Origin: Bosea beijingensis
GTDB taxonomy: Bacteria; Pseudomonadota; Alphaproteobacteria; Rhizobiales; Beijerinckiaceae
Assembly: GCF_030758975.1 (NCBI RefSeq)
Contig: NZ_CP132359.1
Coordinates: 2,062,811 to 2,126,810 of the forward strand
Length of the DNA stretch: 64,000 bases
Reading direction: 5' to 3'
Shown here: one piece after another, positions 46,924-58,909 of the stretch
Layout: each line of letters begins with the position of its first letter
How positions within the stretch are numbered: the first letter of the stretch is position 1
The notes under the pieces: model-generated
Told to the model about the DNA's origin: nothing
Databases searched by the model: none
Seen by the model: the letters and a program-made list of their open reading frames with translations, nothing else
Made by a program: the position numbers and the translations under genes

Positions 46924-49191
46924 ATGCGAGGCGCTCTCGGAGGACCGGGCGTTCTGTTGCGCCGTCTCCGCGAGGTCATGGCGGCGTCGATCAGCCCGCA
47001 GGAGCGGCTCGACCGGCTCGTCGTCCTGATCGCCGGCAATCTCGTCGCCGAGGTCTGTTCCGTCTACGTCCTGCGCGAGGACGGCTCGCTCGAACTCTAC
47101 GCTACCGAAGGTCTCAACCGCGAGGCGGTCCACCTCACCACCATGCGGGCGGGCGAAGGCCTCGTTGGCCTGATCGCGAGCGAGGCCGAGCCGCTGGCGC
47201 TGTCTGACGCGCAGGCGCATCCCTCCTTCTCCTACCGTCCGGAAACGGGCGAAGAGGTCTACCGCTCCTTCCTCGGCGTGCCGATCCTGCGCGGCGGCGC
47301 CGTGATGGGCGTGCTCGTCATCCAGAACCGGGCGACGCGGCTCTATTCCGAAGACGAGATCGAGACGCTCCAGACCACCGCCATGCTGATGGCGGAGATG
47401 ATCGCGGCCGGCGGCCTCAAGTCGCTGGCGGCGCCAGGCGCCTCGATCGGCCTCGACCGGCCGATTCACGGCGTCGGCGTGGCTTTGGCCGATGGCGTCG
47501 GCCTCGGCCACGTCGTGCTGCATGAGCCGCGCGTCGCGATCACCAATCTCATCGCCGAGAACCCCGCGGCCGAGGTCGGCCGGCTCGAAGCCGCGATCGG
47601 CGAGATGCGCGCCTCGATCGACGAACTCGTCGAGCGCGGCGACGTCGCCCATACCGGCGAGCATCGCGACGTGCTCGAGACCTTCCGCATGTTCGCCCAT
47701 GACCAGGGCTGGCTGCGCCGCATGCGCGAGGTCGTGATGACCGGCCTCACCGCCGAGGCAGCGGTCGAGCGCGTCCAGTCCGACACGCGCGCCAAGATGC
47801 TGCGCCAGACCGACCCCTATCTCCGCGAGCGGCTGCATGATCTCGACGATCTCGCCAACCGCCTGCTGCGCACCCTGGTCGGCAAGGCGAACGGCGTCGC
47901 TCGCGAGAACCTGCCGGAGAACGCCATCCTCGTCGCCCGCTCGATGGGGCCGGCGGCGCTGCTCGACTATGACCGCGCCCATCTGCGCGGCCTCGTATTG
48001 GAGGAGGGCGGGCCGACCAGCCACATCGCCATCGTCGCCCGCGCGCTCGGCATCCCCGCCGTCGGCGAGGTCGTCAACGCGACCGCGCTGGTCGAGGCCG
48101 GCGATGCCATCATCGTCGATGGCCAGGCCGGCGAGGTGCAGATCCGCCCGCAGCCCGATGTCGAGAACGCCTACAAGGACAAGGCGCGGCTGCGCGCCCG
48201 CAAGCAGAAGCAGTACCAGAAGCTCAAGGAGCTCCCGGCCGTCACGCGCGACGGGGTCGGCATCACCCTGCAGATCAATGCCGGCCTGATCGTCGACATG
48301 CCGAATATCGAGGCGACGGCCGCCTCAGGCATCGGCCTGTTCCGCACCGAGTTGCAGTTCATGGTGGCGCAGCACATGCCGACCACCGCCGAGCAGCAGG
48401 CGCTCTATGCGGCCGTGCTGGAGGCAGCGGCGGAATTGCCGGTGACCTTCCGCACCCTCGATATCGGCGGCGACAAGGTGCTGCCCTATATGGAGCGCGT
48501 CGAGGAGGAGAACCCGGCGCTCGGCTGGCGCGCGATCCGCATCGGCCTCGACAAGCCGCGGCTGCTCAGGGCGCAGGTGCGTGCGATGCTGCGGGCCGGT
48601 GCCGGCCGCGACCTCAAGATCATGCTGCCGATGGTCGCGACCACCGAGGAGTTCCGCCGCGCCCGCATGATCATCCGCCGCGAGCAGGCCATGCTGGAGA
48701 AGCAGGGGGTGACGCCGCCGCGCGACCTCAGGGTCGGCGTCATGGTCGAGGTGCCCTCGCTGCTCTTCGAACTGCCGGAGATCGCGCGCGAAGCCGATTT
48801 CCTGTCGATCGGCACCAACGATCTCATGCAGTTCCTCTTCGCCGCCGATCGCGAGAACAAGCGCGTCGCCGATCGCTTCGATCCGCTCGGCGTCGGTCCG
48901 CTCCGGGCGCTCCGGCGCATCATCGAGGCGGCCGCCGAGACCGGTTGCCCCGTCACCGTCTGCGGCGAGATGGGTGGCAAGCCGCTGGAGACCATGGCCC
49001 TGATCGGCCTGGGCTATCGCGGCTTCTCGATGTCGGCTGCGTCGATCGGGCCGGTCAAGGCGATGCTGCGCGCGCTCGATACGGTGAAGCTGCGCGAGCG
49101 CATGGACTGGATGCTGGCCTCGCCTGAGGGCGCCACCAATCTGCGCCCGCAACTCGCGGCCTTTGCGACCGAGTTCAAGGTCCCGGTCTAG
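46924..49191 (+). CDS. ptsP: Phosphoenolpyruvate-protein phosphotransferase EI-Ntr
   Basis: 755 aa. A GAF sensor domain (about 25-160) is followed by the PEP-utiliser N-domain, the swivelling His domain with the phosphorylated His367 in [13 protein letters not shown], and the C-terminal barrel with [10 protein letters not shown] and the VCGEMGGKP region. It starts the nitrogen phosphotransfer chain to NPr and EIIA-Ntr. The ATG at 46924 has GGAGGG 9 bases upstream and gives the usual MRGALGGP start; an ATG at 46891 is in frame. prfA follows after 55 bases. Confidence 0.94.
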   Translation: MRGALGGPGVLLRRLREVMAASISPQERLDRLVVLIAGNLVAEVCSVYVLREDGSLELYATEGLNREAVHLTTMRAGEGLVGLIASEAEPLALSDAQAHPSFSYRPETGEEVYRSFLGVPILRGGAVMGVLVIQNRATRLYSEDEIETLQTTAMLMAEMIAAGGLKSLAAPGASIGLDRPIHGVGVALADGVGLGHVVLHEPRVAITNLIAENPAAEVGRLEAAIGEMRASIDELVERGDVAHTGEHRDVLETFRMFAHDQGWLRRMREVVMTGLTAEAAVERVQSDTRAKMLRQTDPYLRERLHDLDDLANRLLRTLVGKANGVARENLPENAILVARSMGPAALLDYDRAHLRGLVLEEGGPTSHIAIVARALGIPAVGEVVNATALVEAGDAIIVDGQAGEVQIRPQPDVENAYKDKARLRARKQKQYQKLKELPAVTRDGVGITLQINAGLIVDMPNIEATAASGIGLFRTELQFMVAQHMPTTAEQQALYAAVLEAAAELPVTFRTLDIGGDKVLPYMERVEEENPALGWRAIRIGLDKPRLLRAQVRAMLRAGAGRDLKIMLPMVATTEEFRRARMIIRREQAMLEKQGVTPPRDLRVGVMVEVPSLLFELPEIAREADFLSIGTNDLMQFLFAADRENKRVADRFDPLGVGPLRALRRIIEAAAETGCPVTVCGEMGGKPLETMALIGLGYRGFSMSAASIGPVKAMLRALDTVKLRERMDWMLASPEGATNLRPQLAAFATEFKVPV

Positions 49192-49246
49192 CGACGCTCA
49201 AGTTCGCCGTCGCTGCCGCTTTCCCTATCGTTTTACGAGTTCGCTT

Positions 49247-50332
49247 ATGTCCCTCCAGCTTCCCCAGGATCGTCTCGACATCATCGTGGCGCGCCATGCC
49301 ACGGCGACCGACGAGATCAACCACGCGACCGAGGCGGCACGTACCGTCGAGCTGGCGAAGGAGCTGGCGGAACTCGATCCCGTCGTTGCGGCCATCGCTT
49401 CCTGGCGGCAGGCGCAGGTCTCACTGGAAGAGGCCGAGGCGCTGATCGCCGATCCCGCGACCGATGCCGAGTTCCGCGACCTTGCTTATGAGGAGCGCGA
49501 CGCGGCCCGCGCCGAGATCGAGGCTCGCGCCCGCGAGATCCTCGTCGCCCTGCTGCCGAAGGACGCTGCCGACGAGCGCGGTGTCATCCTCGAAATCCGG
49601 GCCGGCACCGGCGGCGACGAGGCCTCGCTCTTCGCCGGCGACCTGCTGCGCATGTACCAGCGCCACGCCGCCCAGAAGGGCTGGAGCGTCGACATCCTCT
49701 CCGAGAGCGAGGGGACGATGGGCGGCTACAAGGAGGTCGTCGCCGAGATCAACGGCCGCGGCGTCTATGCCAGGCTCAAGTTCGAATCCGGCGTCCACCG
49801 CGTCCAGCGCGTGCCGGATACCGAGGCGAGCGGGCGCATCCATACCTCCGCCGCGACGGTCGCGACGCTGCCGCTCGCGACCGATGTCGACGTCACCCTC
49901 AACGATTCGGATATCCGCATCGACACGCTCCGCTCGGGCGGCGCCGGCGGCCAGCACGTCAACAAGACGGAATCGGCGGTACGCCTCACCCATATCCCGA
50001 CCAACACCGTCGTGCTGGTTCAGGACGAGCGCTCCCAGCACAAGAACAAGGCGCGGGCCTATGAATTGCTGCGCGCAAAGCTCTTCGACATGGAGCGCCT
50101 GCGCATCGATGCCGAGCGCTCTGCCGATCGGCGCTCGCAGGTCGGTTCGGGCGATCGCTCCGAGCGCATCCGCACCTATAACTTCCCGCAGGGGCGCGTC
50201 ACCGACCACCGCATCAACCTGACGCTCTACAAGCTCGACGAGATGATGCAGGGCCTCGTTCTCGACGAGATCATCGATGCGCTGACCGCCGAGCATCAGG
50301 CCAAGCTGCTGGCGGCCGAGGGCATGGCGTGA
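49247..50332 (+). CDS. prfA: Peptide chain release factor 1
   Basis: 361 aa. The stop-codon recognition tripeptide region reads [20 protein letters not shown] (about 186-205, PxT type), and the catalytic GGQ is at 234-236 in [16 protein letters not shown]. It ends translation at UAA and UAG. The ATG at 49247 is supported by family length; the frame extends upstream to 49163. The methyltransferase that modifies this GGQ, PrmC, is encoded just downstream. Confidence 0.96.
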   Translation: MSLQLPQDRLDIIVARHATATDEINHATEAARTVELAKELAELDPVVAAIASWRQAQVSLEEAEALIADPATDAEFRDLAYEERDAARAEIEARAREILVALLPKDAADERGVILEIRAGTGGDEASLFAGDLLRMYQRHAAQKGWSVDILSESEGTMGGYKEVVAEINGRGVYARLKFESGVHRVQRVPDTEASGRIHTSAATVATLPLATDVDVTLNDSDIRIDTLRSGGAGGQHVNKTESAVRLTHIPTNTVVLVQDERSQHKNKARAYELLRAKLFDMERLRIDAERSADRRSQVGSGDRSERIRTYNFPQGRVTDHRINLTLYKLDEMMQGLVLDEIIDALTAEHQAKLLAAEGMA

Positions 50333-50406
50333 GGCCCGCGCGATGAAACAAAAATCGCCGTCCTGCGTTCATCCGGCATCAACACCAGCGAAGGGGGGAC
50401 CCTCTC

Positions 50407-50655
50407 ATGATCAAGATGCTCTCGACGATAGCGGTGACCGGGCTTATGGCGCTGGCGATGAGCGGCGCTTCGCAGGCTCAGGAACGCACGTTCAAGAAAA
50501 TGACCTCGGGTCAGCCGGCCGCGCTGCAGGGCGCGATGACGCAGTCGCAGGCACGCAAGGCGTGCCGGGCCGAGATGGCGGGCACCCGCGAAAGCAAGGC
50601 CTCGATCAACAAGAAGATGAGGACCTGCATGGACCTGAAGATGAACGGCAACTAG
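50407..50655 (+). CDS. Small secreted protein with two cysteines, unknown function
   Basis: 82 aa. A clear signal peptide (1-24, ending ASQAQ) is followed by a short basic mature chain with Cys53 and Cys74. A GGGGG-rich ribosome site precedes the ATG. The Cys spacing recalls PsiF-type repeats, but I do not claim homology. It lies between prfA and prmC, and its frame overlaps any upstream-extended prmC start. Confidence 0.7.
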   Translation: MIKMLSTIAVTGLMALAMSGASQAQERTFKKMTSGQPAALQGAMTQSQARKACRAEMAGTRESKASINKKMRTCMDLKMNGN

Positions 50656-50669
50656 TCGCCGCTTCGGGG

Positions 50670-51560
50670 ATTGCGAAGCCCGGCACGGGCCTCGCTGGAA
50701 ACGCACAAGGGGAGGGCGCCGCGCCGACCGTCAGGGAGGCGCGGCGTCTGCTTGCGCAGGCGCTCCTGCGCGCGGGCTTGGTCAGTCCGGGTCTCGATGC
50801 CCGTCTGCTGGTCGAAGGCAGTCTCGGCGTCGAGAATGCCGATCCGGATTTGCCCCTGACGGCCGAAACGCTCACCCGGTTGGGCGGTTTCGCGGCGCGC
50901 CGCATCGCCGGAGAGCCGGTCTGGCGCATTCTCGGCGAACGCGAGTTCTGGGGGCTGCCCTTCCGCCTGTCGCCGGCGACGCTGGAGCCGCGCCCCGACA
51001 GCGAGACGATCGTCGAGACGGCGCTCGCCCGCCTGGTGGAACGCCGCAACGAGAAACTGGAATTGCTCGACCTCGGGACCGGTACGGGCTGCCTGCTGAT
51101 CGCGCTGCTGAGTGAGCTGACGCAAGCGCGCGGCCTTGGCGTCGATCTGTCGGACGAAGCCTGCCGGACGGCTGCCGGCAATGCCGCTCTCAATGGCGTC
51201 GAGGGCCGGGCGACATTCCGGCAGGGGAGCTGGACGGAGGGCCTGGCCGGACGCTTCGACCTCATCGTCTCGAACCCGCCCTATATTCCTTCGGCCGAGA
51301 TCGCGACGCTTTCCGTGGAGGTGCGCGAGCACGACCCTCTGCTGGCGCTCGATGGCGGCGCCGACGGGCTTGGACCCTATCGCCTCTTCGCCTCCGCGCT
51401 GCCGCCCTTGCTGGCGCCGGGCGGCGTCGTCGTCTTCGAGATCGGGGCGGGGCAGGGGCCGGACGTCATCGCGCTGATGCGGGCGGGAGGACTTGAATTC
51501 CGTGGCAGTCGTAACGATCTTGGAGGGCATGAGCGGGCGTTGATCTTCACGCTCGCTTGA
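50670..51560 (+). CDS. prmC: Release factor glutamine methyltransferase PrmC (start unresolved)
   Basis: Methylates the GGQ glutamine of release factors, using SAM. The helical N-domain starts around TVREARRLLAQAL; the SAM motif is LLDLGTGTGCLLIALL and the substrate-glutamine motif is VSNPPYIP. No ATG, GTG or TTG lies in the right frame just before the N-domain. The given start is an in-frame ATT at 50670 (296 aa); a GTG at 50562 would overlap the small secreted gene, and a TTG near 50778 would cut into the N-domain. The gene itself is certain, its start is not. Confidence 0.88.
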   Translation: MAKPGTGLAGNAQGEGAAPTVREARRLLAQALLRAGLVSPGLDARLLVEGSLGVENADPDLPLTAETLTRLGGFAARRIAGEPVWRILGEREFWGLPFRLSPATLEPRPDSETIVETALARLVERRNEKLELLDLGTGTGCLLIALLSELTQARGLGVDLSDEACRTAAGNAALNGVEGRATFRQGSWTEGLAGRFDLIVSNPPYIPSAEIATLSVEVREHDPLLALDGGADGLGPYRLFASALPPLLAPGGVVVFEIGAGQGPDVIALMRAGGLEFRGSRNDLGGHERALIFTLA

Positions 51561-51940
51561 GAATGCACAGGCTTTTGGTCGATTTCGCTTGGAGAAGCAG
51601 CCGAAAGCAGCTATGCAGCATCCAGCCGAAGCTGGTGGCGTCAGAGCCGGGCCTCTGGGCACTTCCCGATCGTACAGGATTTGCTCGAGTTCGGCATTGT
51701 TTGCGGGCGTGTTCCCGAGACGGTGCAACTGACAAGCCGGATGGAGCCCCGAAGGCGCGTGGCGCCGATCGGCTCGTGGGGTTGAACCCCCTTTTTGGAA
51801 AAGAGCGCGTGAAGACCAGAAACGGCGTATCGCCCCTTCAGGTCACCTTAGCCCGACACAGCGTTGCAACCCGCTGTGCTTCGCGACGCGCATGACGGCA
51901 CCACGGTTGCTTTGAGCACAGAAGCGCGAGACAGACGCGA
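51561..51940. other. Non-coding gap between prmC and the DUF4167 gene
   Basis: 380 bases with no gene I can support. It holds a weak terminator-like GGGG-TTGAA-CCCC followed by CTTTTT (51778-51796), and a 7-bp hairpin with arms CACAGCG and CGCTGTG (51857-51863 and 51872-51878). It probably contains the promoter and leader of the DUF4167 gene. I recognise no known RNA family in it. Confidence 0.5.
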
Positions 51941-52981
51941 ATGAGACCAGGTCAGAACCGGCGTATGCGCGGCCGCAATAATAGCGGCGGCGGCAACAAT
52001 AACGGCAATCGCAAATCTCCGAATCCGTTGCAGCGTAGCTACGAATCCAACGGGCCGGACGTAAAGGTTCGCGGTACCGCGCAGCATGTCGCGGAGAAAT
52101 ATCTGCAGCTCGCGCGTGATGCCCAGTCTTCGGGCGACACCGTTGCTGCCGAGAGCTACTTCCAGTACGCCGAGCACTATTATCGCATCCTGCTCGCGGC
52201 GCAGGAGCAGATGGCTCAGCAGTTCGGCCATTCCTTCCCGCCGAATCGCGCCTTCGTCGAAGATGCGGACGAAGGAGAGGAAGAGGGCGACGAGGAGGGC
52301 CAGACCTTCCAGCCCGGCACCGGCCCGCAGCCGGAGATGCGCTCCAACGGCTATGGCAACCCCAATGGCTATAACGGCCATGGCGGCGGCCAGCGTGCCG
52401 AGGGCGAGGGCGGCGAGGGCCAGCAGCAAGGTGGCCAGCGTTTCGACCGCCAGGGCCGCCGCGAGCGTTTCAACAACGATCGCAACAACAATAACAACGA
52501 GCGCCGCTTCGATCGCCAGGATCGCGGCGAGCGTCGCTTCGACCGCAATACCGAAGGCGGCCAGGGCGCTCCCGGCGGTTACGCGCCGCGCCCCGACGCG
52601 CCGCGCTCCGACATCCCGGTCAGCGAAGGTGGCGCCGTCGAGGCTGCTCCCGAGCAGGCTCAGGGCGAACAGCGCCGCTTCGAGCCGCGTCCCGAGCGGA
52701 GCGAGCGTCCGCAGCGCGAGCGTCGTCCGCGCCGCGAGCGTGAGGTCGAGGCCGATGCGGGCGACGACGTCGCCTCCGCGCTGCCGTCCTTCCTGACCAA
52801 CCCCGTGCGCGTCGCGGCGCCCGAGCCGGTCGAGGCGCCTGCCGCCGAGCCGGTTGCGGCCGCCCAGGCTGAGCCGGCCGCGGATGGTGCTGAGGCTGCG
52901 CCCAAGCGCACCCGCCGCCGCCGCTCGCCGCGCGAGGTCATGGACGCGCTGGGTTCGGAGACGGAAGGCTCTGCCGAGTAA
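51941..52981 (+). CDS. DUF4167 protein, disordered and RG/RFDR-rich, probable RNA-binding
   Basis: 346 aa. The N-terminus (MRPGQNRRMRGRNNSGG) and the helical block KVRGTAQHVAEKYLQLARDA (about 42-61) through EHYYRILLAAQEQ define DUF4167, an alphaproteobacterial family. The rest is low complexity: Asn runs, repeated RFDR units near 165-203, and an acidic/Pro/Ala tail ending in RTRRRRSPRE. The composition suggests RNA binding or condensate formation, which is inference. It ends at a strong terminator. Confidence 0.85.
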   Translation: MRPGQNRRMRGRNNSGGGNNNGNRKSPNPLQRSYESNGPDVKVRGTAQHVAEKYLQLARDAQSSGDTVAAESYFQYAEHYYRILLAAQEQMAQQFGHSFPPNRAFVEDADEGEEEGDEEGQTFQPGTGPQPEMRSNGYGNPNGYNGHGGGQRAEGEGGEGQQQGGQRFDRQGRRERFNNDRNNNNNERRFDRQDRGERRFDRNTEGGQGAPGGYAPRPDAPRSDIPVSEGGAVEAAPEQAQGEQRRFEPRPERSERPQRERRPRREREVEADAGDDVASALPSFLTNPVRVAAPEPVEAPAAEPVAAAQAEPAADGAEAAPKRTRRRRSPREVMDALGSETEGSAE

Positions 52982-53008
52982 TCTCCGGCATCCGCGATTG
53001 GATACGGA

Positions 53009-53034
53009 AAAGGGCCCGAAAGGGCCCTTTTTCT
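53009..53034 (+). terminator. Rho-independent terminator after the DUF4167 gene
   Basis: Arms AAAGGGCCC (53009-53017) and GGGCCCTTT (53022-53030) enclose a GAAA tetraloop and run into TTTTTC. It is a strong intrinsic terminator; the A-tract on the other side lets it also serve the convergent MOSC gene. Confidence 0.9.
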
Positions 53035-53046
53035 TTGCCTCTGAGA

Positions 53047-53832
53047 TCAGGCGATGCCCAGTTCGACCGGCGCGTCCGCGATCGCCAGGCTGTCGCCTTC
53101 GCCGAGCGCGCCATCGGCGAGGACGCGGCAATAGATGCCGCAATCGACATGGCCGTAATTCTTCATCAGCGCCTTCGGGATCTGCATGTCGCGGGCGCCG
53201 GTCTCGGGGTCGACATTGGTCGCTGCGCAACGCTCGATCCGCTTGATCACCTGCAGGCGCAGGCCGCCGGGGCCGGTGAGTTCGCGCTCGACGAGCTCGT
53301 TCTCCGCCCAGGGCGCGAGCCCGCTGACCATCAGGTTGCCGCGGAAGCGCAAGGGATCGACCGGCTGCCCGAGGCGCTGCTCTAGGTCAGCAACGCTGGC
53401 GAGGTTGATGATCGAAACGAAGCCGGAGCGCGAATCGGTGAAGCGATAGGTCGGAGGTGCCGTCAGCAGCTTCGGCTCGCCGCGCAGCTCCTCCGGCATG
53501 AAGCCGGTGAAGAAGCGCGAGATCGCAGCGTGGCCCTCGTTGCTGGCGGTCGGCGCACGCAGTACCTCCCGCCCGCCCTCATGGATGACGAGGTCGCCGC
53601 TGGCGTCGTCGTAGCGGGTCTTCAGCCGCGCCAGCGACTCGTTGCGCATCAGCATCAGGTACTTGATCTTGGGCTGGTGGACGGGATCGGCGGCATCGAA
53701 GCCGGAAGGGCCGTTCTCGATGGCGAAGAGCCGGTCGCCGGGGAAATAGCCGCCGGCCGGGAGCGCGGCGCGCTTCAGCCGTTCCGGCGAGAGCCCCTTC
53801 ACCGGATAGCGGTAGAGCGTTTCGATGCGCAT
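53047..53832 (-). CDS. MOSC domain protein (YcbX/mARC-like)
   Basis: 261 aa. An N-terminal MOSC beta-barrel domain begins RIETLYRYPVKGLSPE (2-17); the C-terminal MOSC domain contains FRGNLMVSGLAPWAENELV and the conserved Cys in IERCAATNVDPETGARD, the usual molybdenum-cofactor sulfur ligand. Relatives reduce N-hydroxylated compounds with Moco. The ATG at 53832 is used because the conserved N-terminus begins there; the frame extends to 53895. Confidence 0.88.
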   Translation of the reverse strand: MRIETLYRYPVKGLSPERLKRAALPAGGYFPGDRLFAIENGPSGFDAADPVHQPKIKYLMLMRNESLARLKTRYDDASGDLVIHEGGREVLRAPTASNEGHAAISRFFTGFMPEELRGEPKLLTAPPTYRFTDSRSGFVSIINLASVADLEQRLGQPVDPLRFRGNLMVSGLAPWAENELVERELTGPGGLRLQVIKRIERCAATNVDPETGARDMQIPKALMKNYGHVDCGIYCRVLADGALGEGDSLAIADAPVELGIA

Positions 53833-53913
53833 GGTCGTGTCCCGTTCAGGCAAGGTCGCGGACCATAGCCTTGCCGGCCGATCCTGACAGATCAAATCTT
53901 GTATCGGTTTCGA

Positions 53914-54231
53914 TCAACCGGAGGCGTCGTCCTCGCCATCGCTCACCGAACGCTGGCAGCCCCAGCCGGCGAGCACGGCATCGGTGTCATCAGCAACGAA
54001 GAAGCGGGCCGCGTCGCGGTCGTAGCCCTCGCCCAGCAGGCGCTCGTAATCGGTATGGAGGTGGCGGACATGGCTGCCGAGCGCCAGCCAGAGCGCGGTC
54101 GAGGGCGGCAGCTCCTTCATGTGGCGCCGTTCCGCCAGCGTGACCACGGCCTCGGCATCCGAGAGCGGGATGCCCGGCGCGAGCGCCCTCAACGCCTTGC
54201 GAATCGCCTGCTGTCGCTTGGTCCCGGCCAT
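53914..54231 (-). CDS. DUF2293 domain protein
   Basis: 105 aa. The stretch VRHLHTDYERLLGEGYDRDAA (with its TDY-x-LL-x-GY-R core, about 55-75) and the following FFVADDTDAVLAGWG match DUF2293, a small family common in alphaproteobacteria and fungi. No enzyme motif or membrane segment is present. Function unknown. It is divergent from clpB and shares its promoter region. Confidence 0.75.
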   Translation of the reverse strand: MAGTKRQQAIRKALRALAPGIPLSDAEAVVTLAERRHMKELPPSTALWLALGSHVRHLHTDYERLLGEGYDRDAARFFVADDTDAVLAGWGCQRSVSDGEDDASG

Positions 54232-54306
54232 GCCCGATCTGTGCCTGCCGCTTGCGCCAGGTCAATTCTGGGGCGCACCTCTTCCGTTGCGTGAAAGCCA
54301 CACTAT

Positions 54307-54331
54307 CTTGGAGGGCGAGGGGCGGCCCATT
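54307..54331 (+). promoter_or_regulatory. Heat-shock (RpoH)-like promoter for clpB
   Basis: CTTGGA (54307-54312) and CCCATT (54326-54331) are 13 bases apart, close to the sigma-32 pattern CTTGAA-N13-CCCCAT. The site lies about 75 bases before the clpB ATG, and clpB is a classical RpoH target. Confidence 0.5.
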
Positions 54332-54404
54332 GGGCGCTCCATCCTGACGAAAGGCAGCAGGTTCACGTCGCTACGGGGCGCGGCCTGCGGGCGGAGATAG
54401 CTGA

Positions 54405-57023
<2,619 letters not shown>

Positions 57024-57047
57024 GCCTTCCGTTCCGGATGAAGGACG

Positions 57048-57076
57048 ACGCCCTCGAGGTCTCCTCGGGGGCGTTT
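57048..57076 (+). terminator. Terminator-like hairpin after clpB
   Basis: A 12-bp stem with one T-G wobble, arms ACGCCCTCGAGG (57048-57059) and CCTCGGGGGCGT (57063-57074), has a 3-base loop and is followed by TTTCCC. The T-tract is short, so termination may be partial. Confidence 0.55.
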
Positions 57077-57159
57077 CCCTATCGGGTCACGTTTTCGCCG
57101 AACCTCCCGCGTTATGCTGCGTTGCGAAGTGATCGAAACCAACGTGCTGCGCGAGGCTC

Positions 57160-58275
57160 ATGACGCTCCATGACATTTTCATCGCGATCGGTGGTTATCT
57201 CGGCTTCCTGCCGAACTGGCTGATCAGCCTCATCCTGTTTGCACTGGCCATCGCGCTTGGCATCTTCGTCCATCGCGTCGCCTTCGCGATCGTGACGCGG
57301 ATCGTCAGCGGGATGGACCTGTTCTGGCGCTCGCTGGTCTCGCGCACGCATGGCCCGACACGGTTTGCGATCATCATCCTCGCGCTCGGCTTCGCCGCGC
57401 GGGTCGCTCCGTTGACGCCGGATCAGGCCGAGTTGCTCAAGCAGGTTCTCCTGATCGGCTTCATCGTCCTGCTCGGCTGGATCGCGAAGACGGCCCTGCA
57501 TATCTGGACCACCGTCTATCTCCGTCGTTTCAAGCTCGATGCCGACGACAATCTGCTGGCGCGCAAGCACGTCACCCAGACCCGGATCCTGCGGCGCGTG
57601 GTCGAACTCGTCATCCTGCTCCTGACGGTCGCATCTGTGCTGATGAGCTTCGACGGCGTCAGGCAGTATGGCGTGAGCTTGTTGGCTTCTGCCGGCGCCG
57701 CTGGCATCGTCGCCGGCCTGGCGTTGCAGCCGCTCTTGAAGAACATCTTCGCCGGCATCCAGCTCGCCGTCACCCAGCCGATCCGCATCGACGATGCGCT
57801 GCTGGTTGAAGGCGAATGGGGCAATGTCGAGGAGATCACCTCGACCTATGTCGTGCTGCGGCTCTGGGACTGGCGCCGGCTGATCCTGCCGCTGAGCTAC
57901 TTCATCGAGAAGCCCTTTCAGAACTGGACCCGCGAGGAATCGGCGCTGATCGGCACGGTGATGATCTATCTCGACTATCGCGCGCCGGTTACGGTCATCC
58001 GCGAGAAGGTCGCCGAGATCGCCAAGGCGACGCCGCTCTGGGACGGGCGTGTGCTGGCGGTGCAGGTCACGGATTTCCGGCAGAACACGATGGAGCTACG
58101 CATTCTCGCCAGCGCGCGCACTTCGCCGCGCGTCTTCGACCTGCGCTGTGAAGTCCGCGAGAAGCTGGTCGATTTCCTGCAGCGCCACCATCCCGAGGCA
58201 TTGCCGGTCGTTCGCGCCGAGGCGGATAAGACGGGTGAGCGAAACACCGCGCGGGCACTCGCCTCGGCGGGTTGA
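57160..58275 (+). CDS. MscS-family mechanosensitive channel
   Basis: 371-aa inner-membrane channel. Helices are visible near 15-38, 65-82, 92-110 and 145-165. The pore-lining segment with GAAGIVAGLALQPLLKNIFA (about 178-197) leads into the beta domain QPIRIDDALLVEGEWGNVEEI. It probably relieves osmotic pressure; the N-terminal helices are more than in minimal MscS. The start at 57160 follows GCGAGG. Confidence 0.88.
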   Translation: MTLHDIFIAIGGYLGFLPNWLISLILFALAIALGIFVHRVAFAIVTRIVSGMDLFWRSLVSRTHGPTRFAIIILALGFAARVAPLTPDQAELLKQVLLIGFIVLLGWIAKTALHIWTTVYLRRFKLDADDNLLARKHVTQTRILRRVVELVILLLTVASVLMSFDGVRQYGVSLLASAGAAGIVAGLALQPLLKNIFAGIQLAVTQPIRIDDALLVEGEWGNVEEITSTYVVLRLWDWRRLILPLSYFIEKPFQNWTREESALIGTVMIYLDYRAPVTVIREKVAEIAKATPLWDGRVLAVQVTDFRQNTMELRILASARTSPRVFDLRCEVREKLVDFLQRHHPEALPVVRAEADKTGERNTARALASAG

Positions 58276-58282
58276 TCGCTTC

Positions 58283-58906
58283 TCAGCCGCGCTTGAGCAG
58301 AAACACCGCCTGCGCGCCGAACAGGTTCCAGAACCACCAGGGCGCGTTGACGCCGACCTTGCCGCCGGCAGCATCGAGCGCGACTGCGCGCTCCTTTTTG
58401 GCGCCGATCTGGTCGCAGAGCGTGACGAAGTCCCGGATCGTGCAGAAATGGATGTTGGGTGTGTCCCACCAGGCATAGGGCAGGGATTCGGTCACCGGCA
58501 TTCGCCCCTGGAAGAAGACCTGCGAGCGCATCCGCCAATGCCCGAAGTTGGGGAAGGAGACGATGGCGTGCCGGCCGATGCGCAGCATCTGCTCCAGCAC
58601 GAGGCGCGGATTGCGCGTCGCCTGGATCGTCTGGGACAGGATGACGTAATCGAACGAGTCGTCGGGGTAGTCGCCTAGATCGGTATCGGCGTCGCCCTGG
58701 ATCACCGAGAGACCGCGCGCCACGCAACCGGCGACGCCCTCGCGTGAGAGTTCGATCCCGCGTGCATCGACCTGGCGGCTCTCGGCCAGCAGCGCGAGCA
58801 GGGCGCCATCGCCGCAGCCGACATCGAGCACGCGCGTGCCGGGCTGCACCATCTCGGCGACGAGCTTGAGGTCGATGCGGTTGGTCTGGTTGTCGCTGAA
58901 GGCCAT
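58283..58906 (-). CDS. metW: Methionine biosynthesis protein MetW
   Basis: 207-aa class I SAM-methyltransferase fold. The SAM motif is VLDVGCGDGALLALL (about 26-40), and YVILSQTIQATRNPRLVLEQ and SFPNFGHWRMR are typical of MetW. It is paired with metX in most alpha- and betaproteobacteria and is needed for full MetX activity. Starts three bases after metX. Confidence 0.93.
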   Translation of the reverse strand: MAFSDNQTNRIDLKLVAEMVQPGTRVLDVGCGDGALLALLAESRQVDARGIELSREGVAGCVARGLSVIQGDADTDLGDYPDDSFDYVILSQTIQATRNPRLVLEQMLRIGRHAIVSFPNFGHWRMRSQVFFQGRMPVTESLPYAWWDTPNIHFCTIRDFVTLCDQIGAKKERAVALDAAGGKVGVNAPWWFWNLFGAQAVFLLKRG

Positions 58907-58909
58907 CGT

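Noticed and set aside
50652..51728. Minus-strand frame of 358 codons
   Set aside because: Antisense to prmC; only its first 50 codons are outside that gene and they show no domain or ribosome site.
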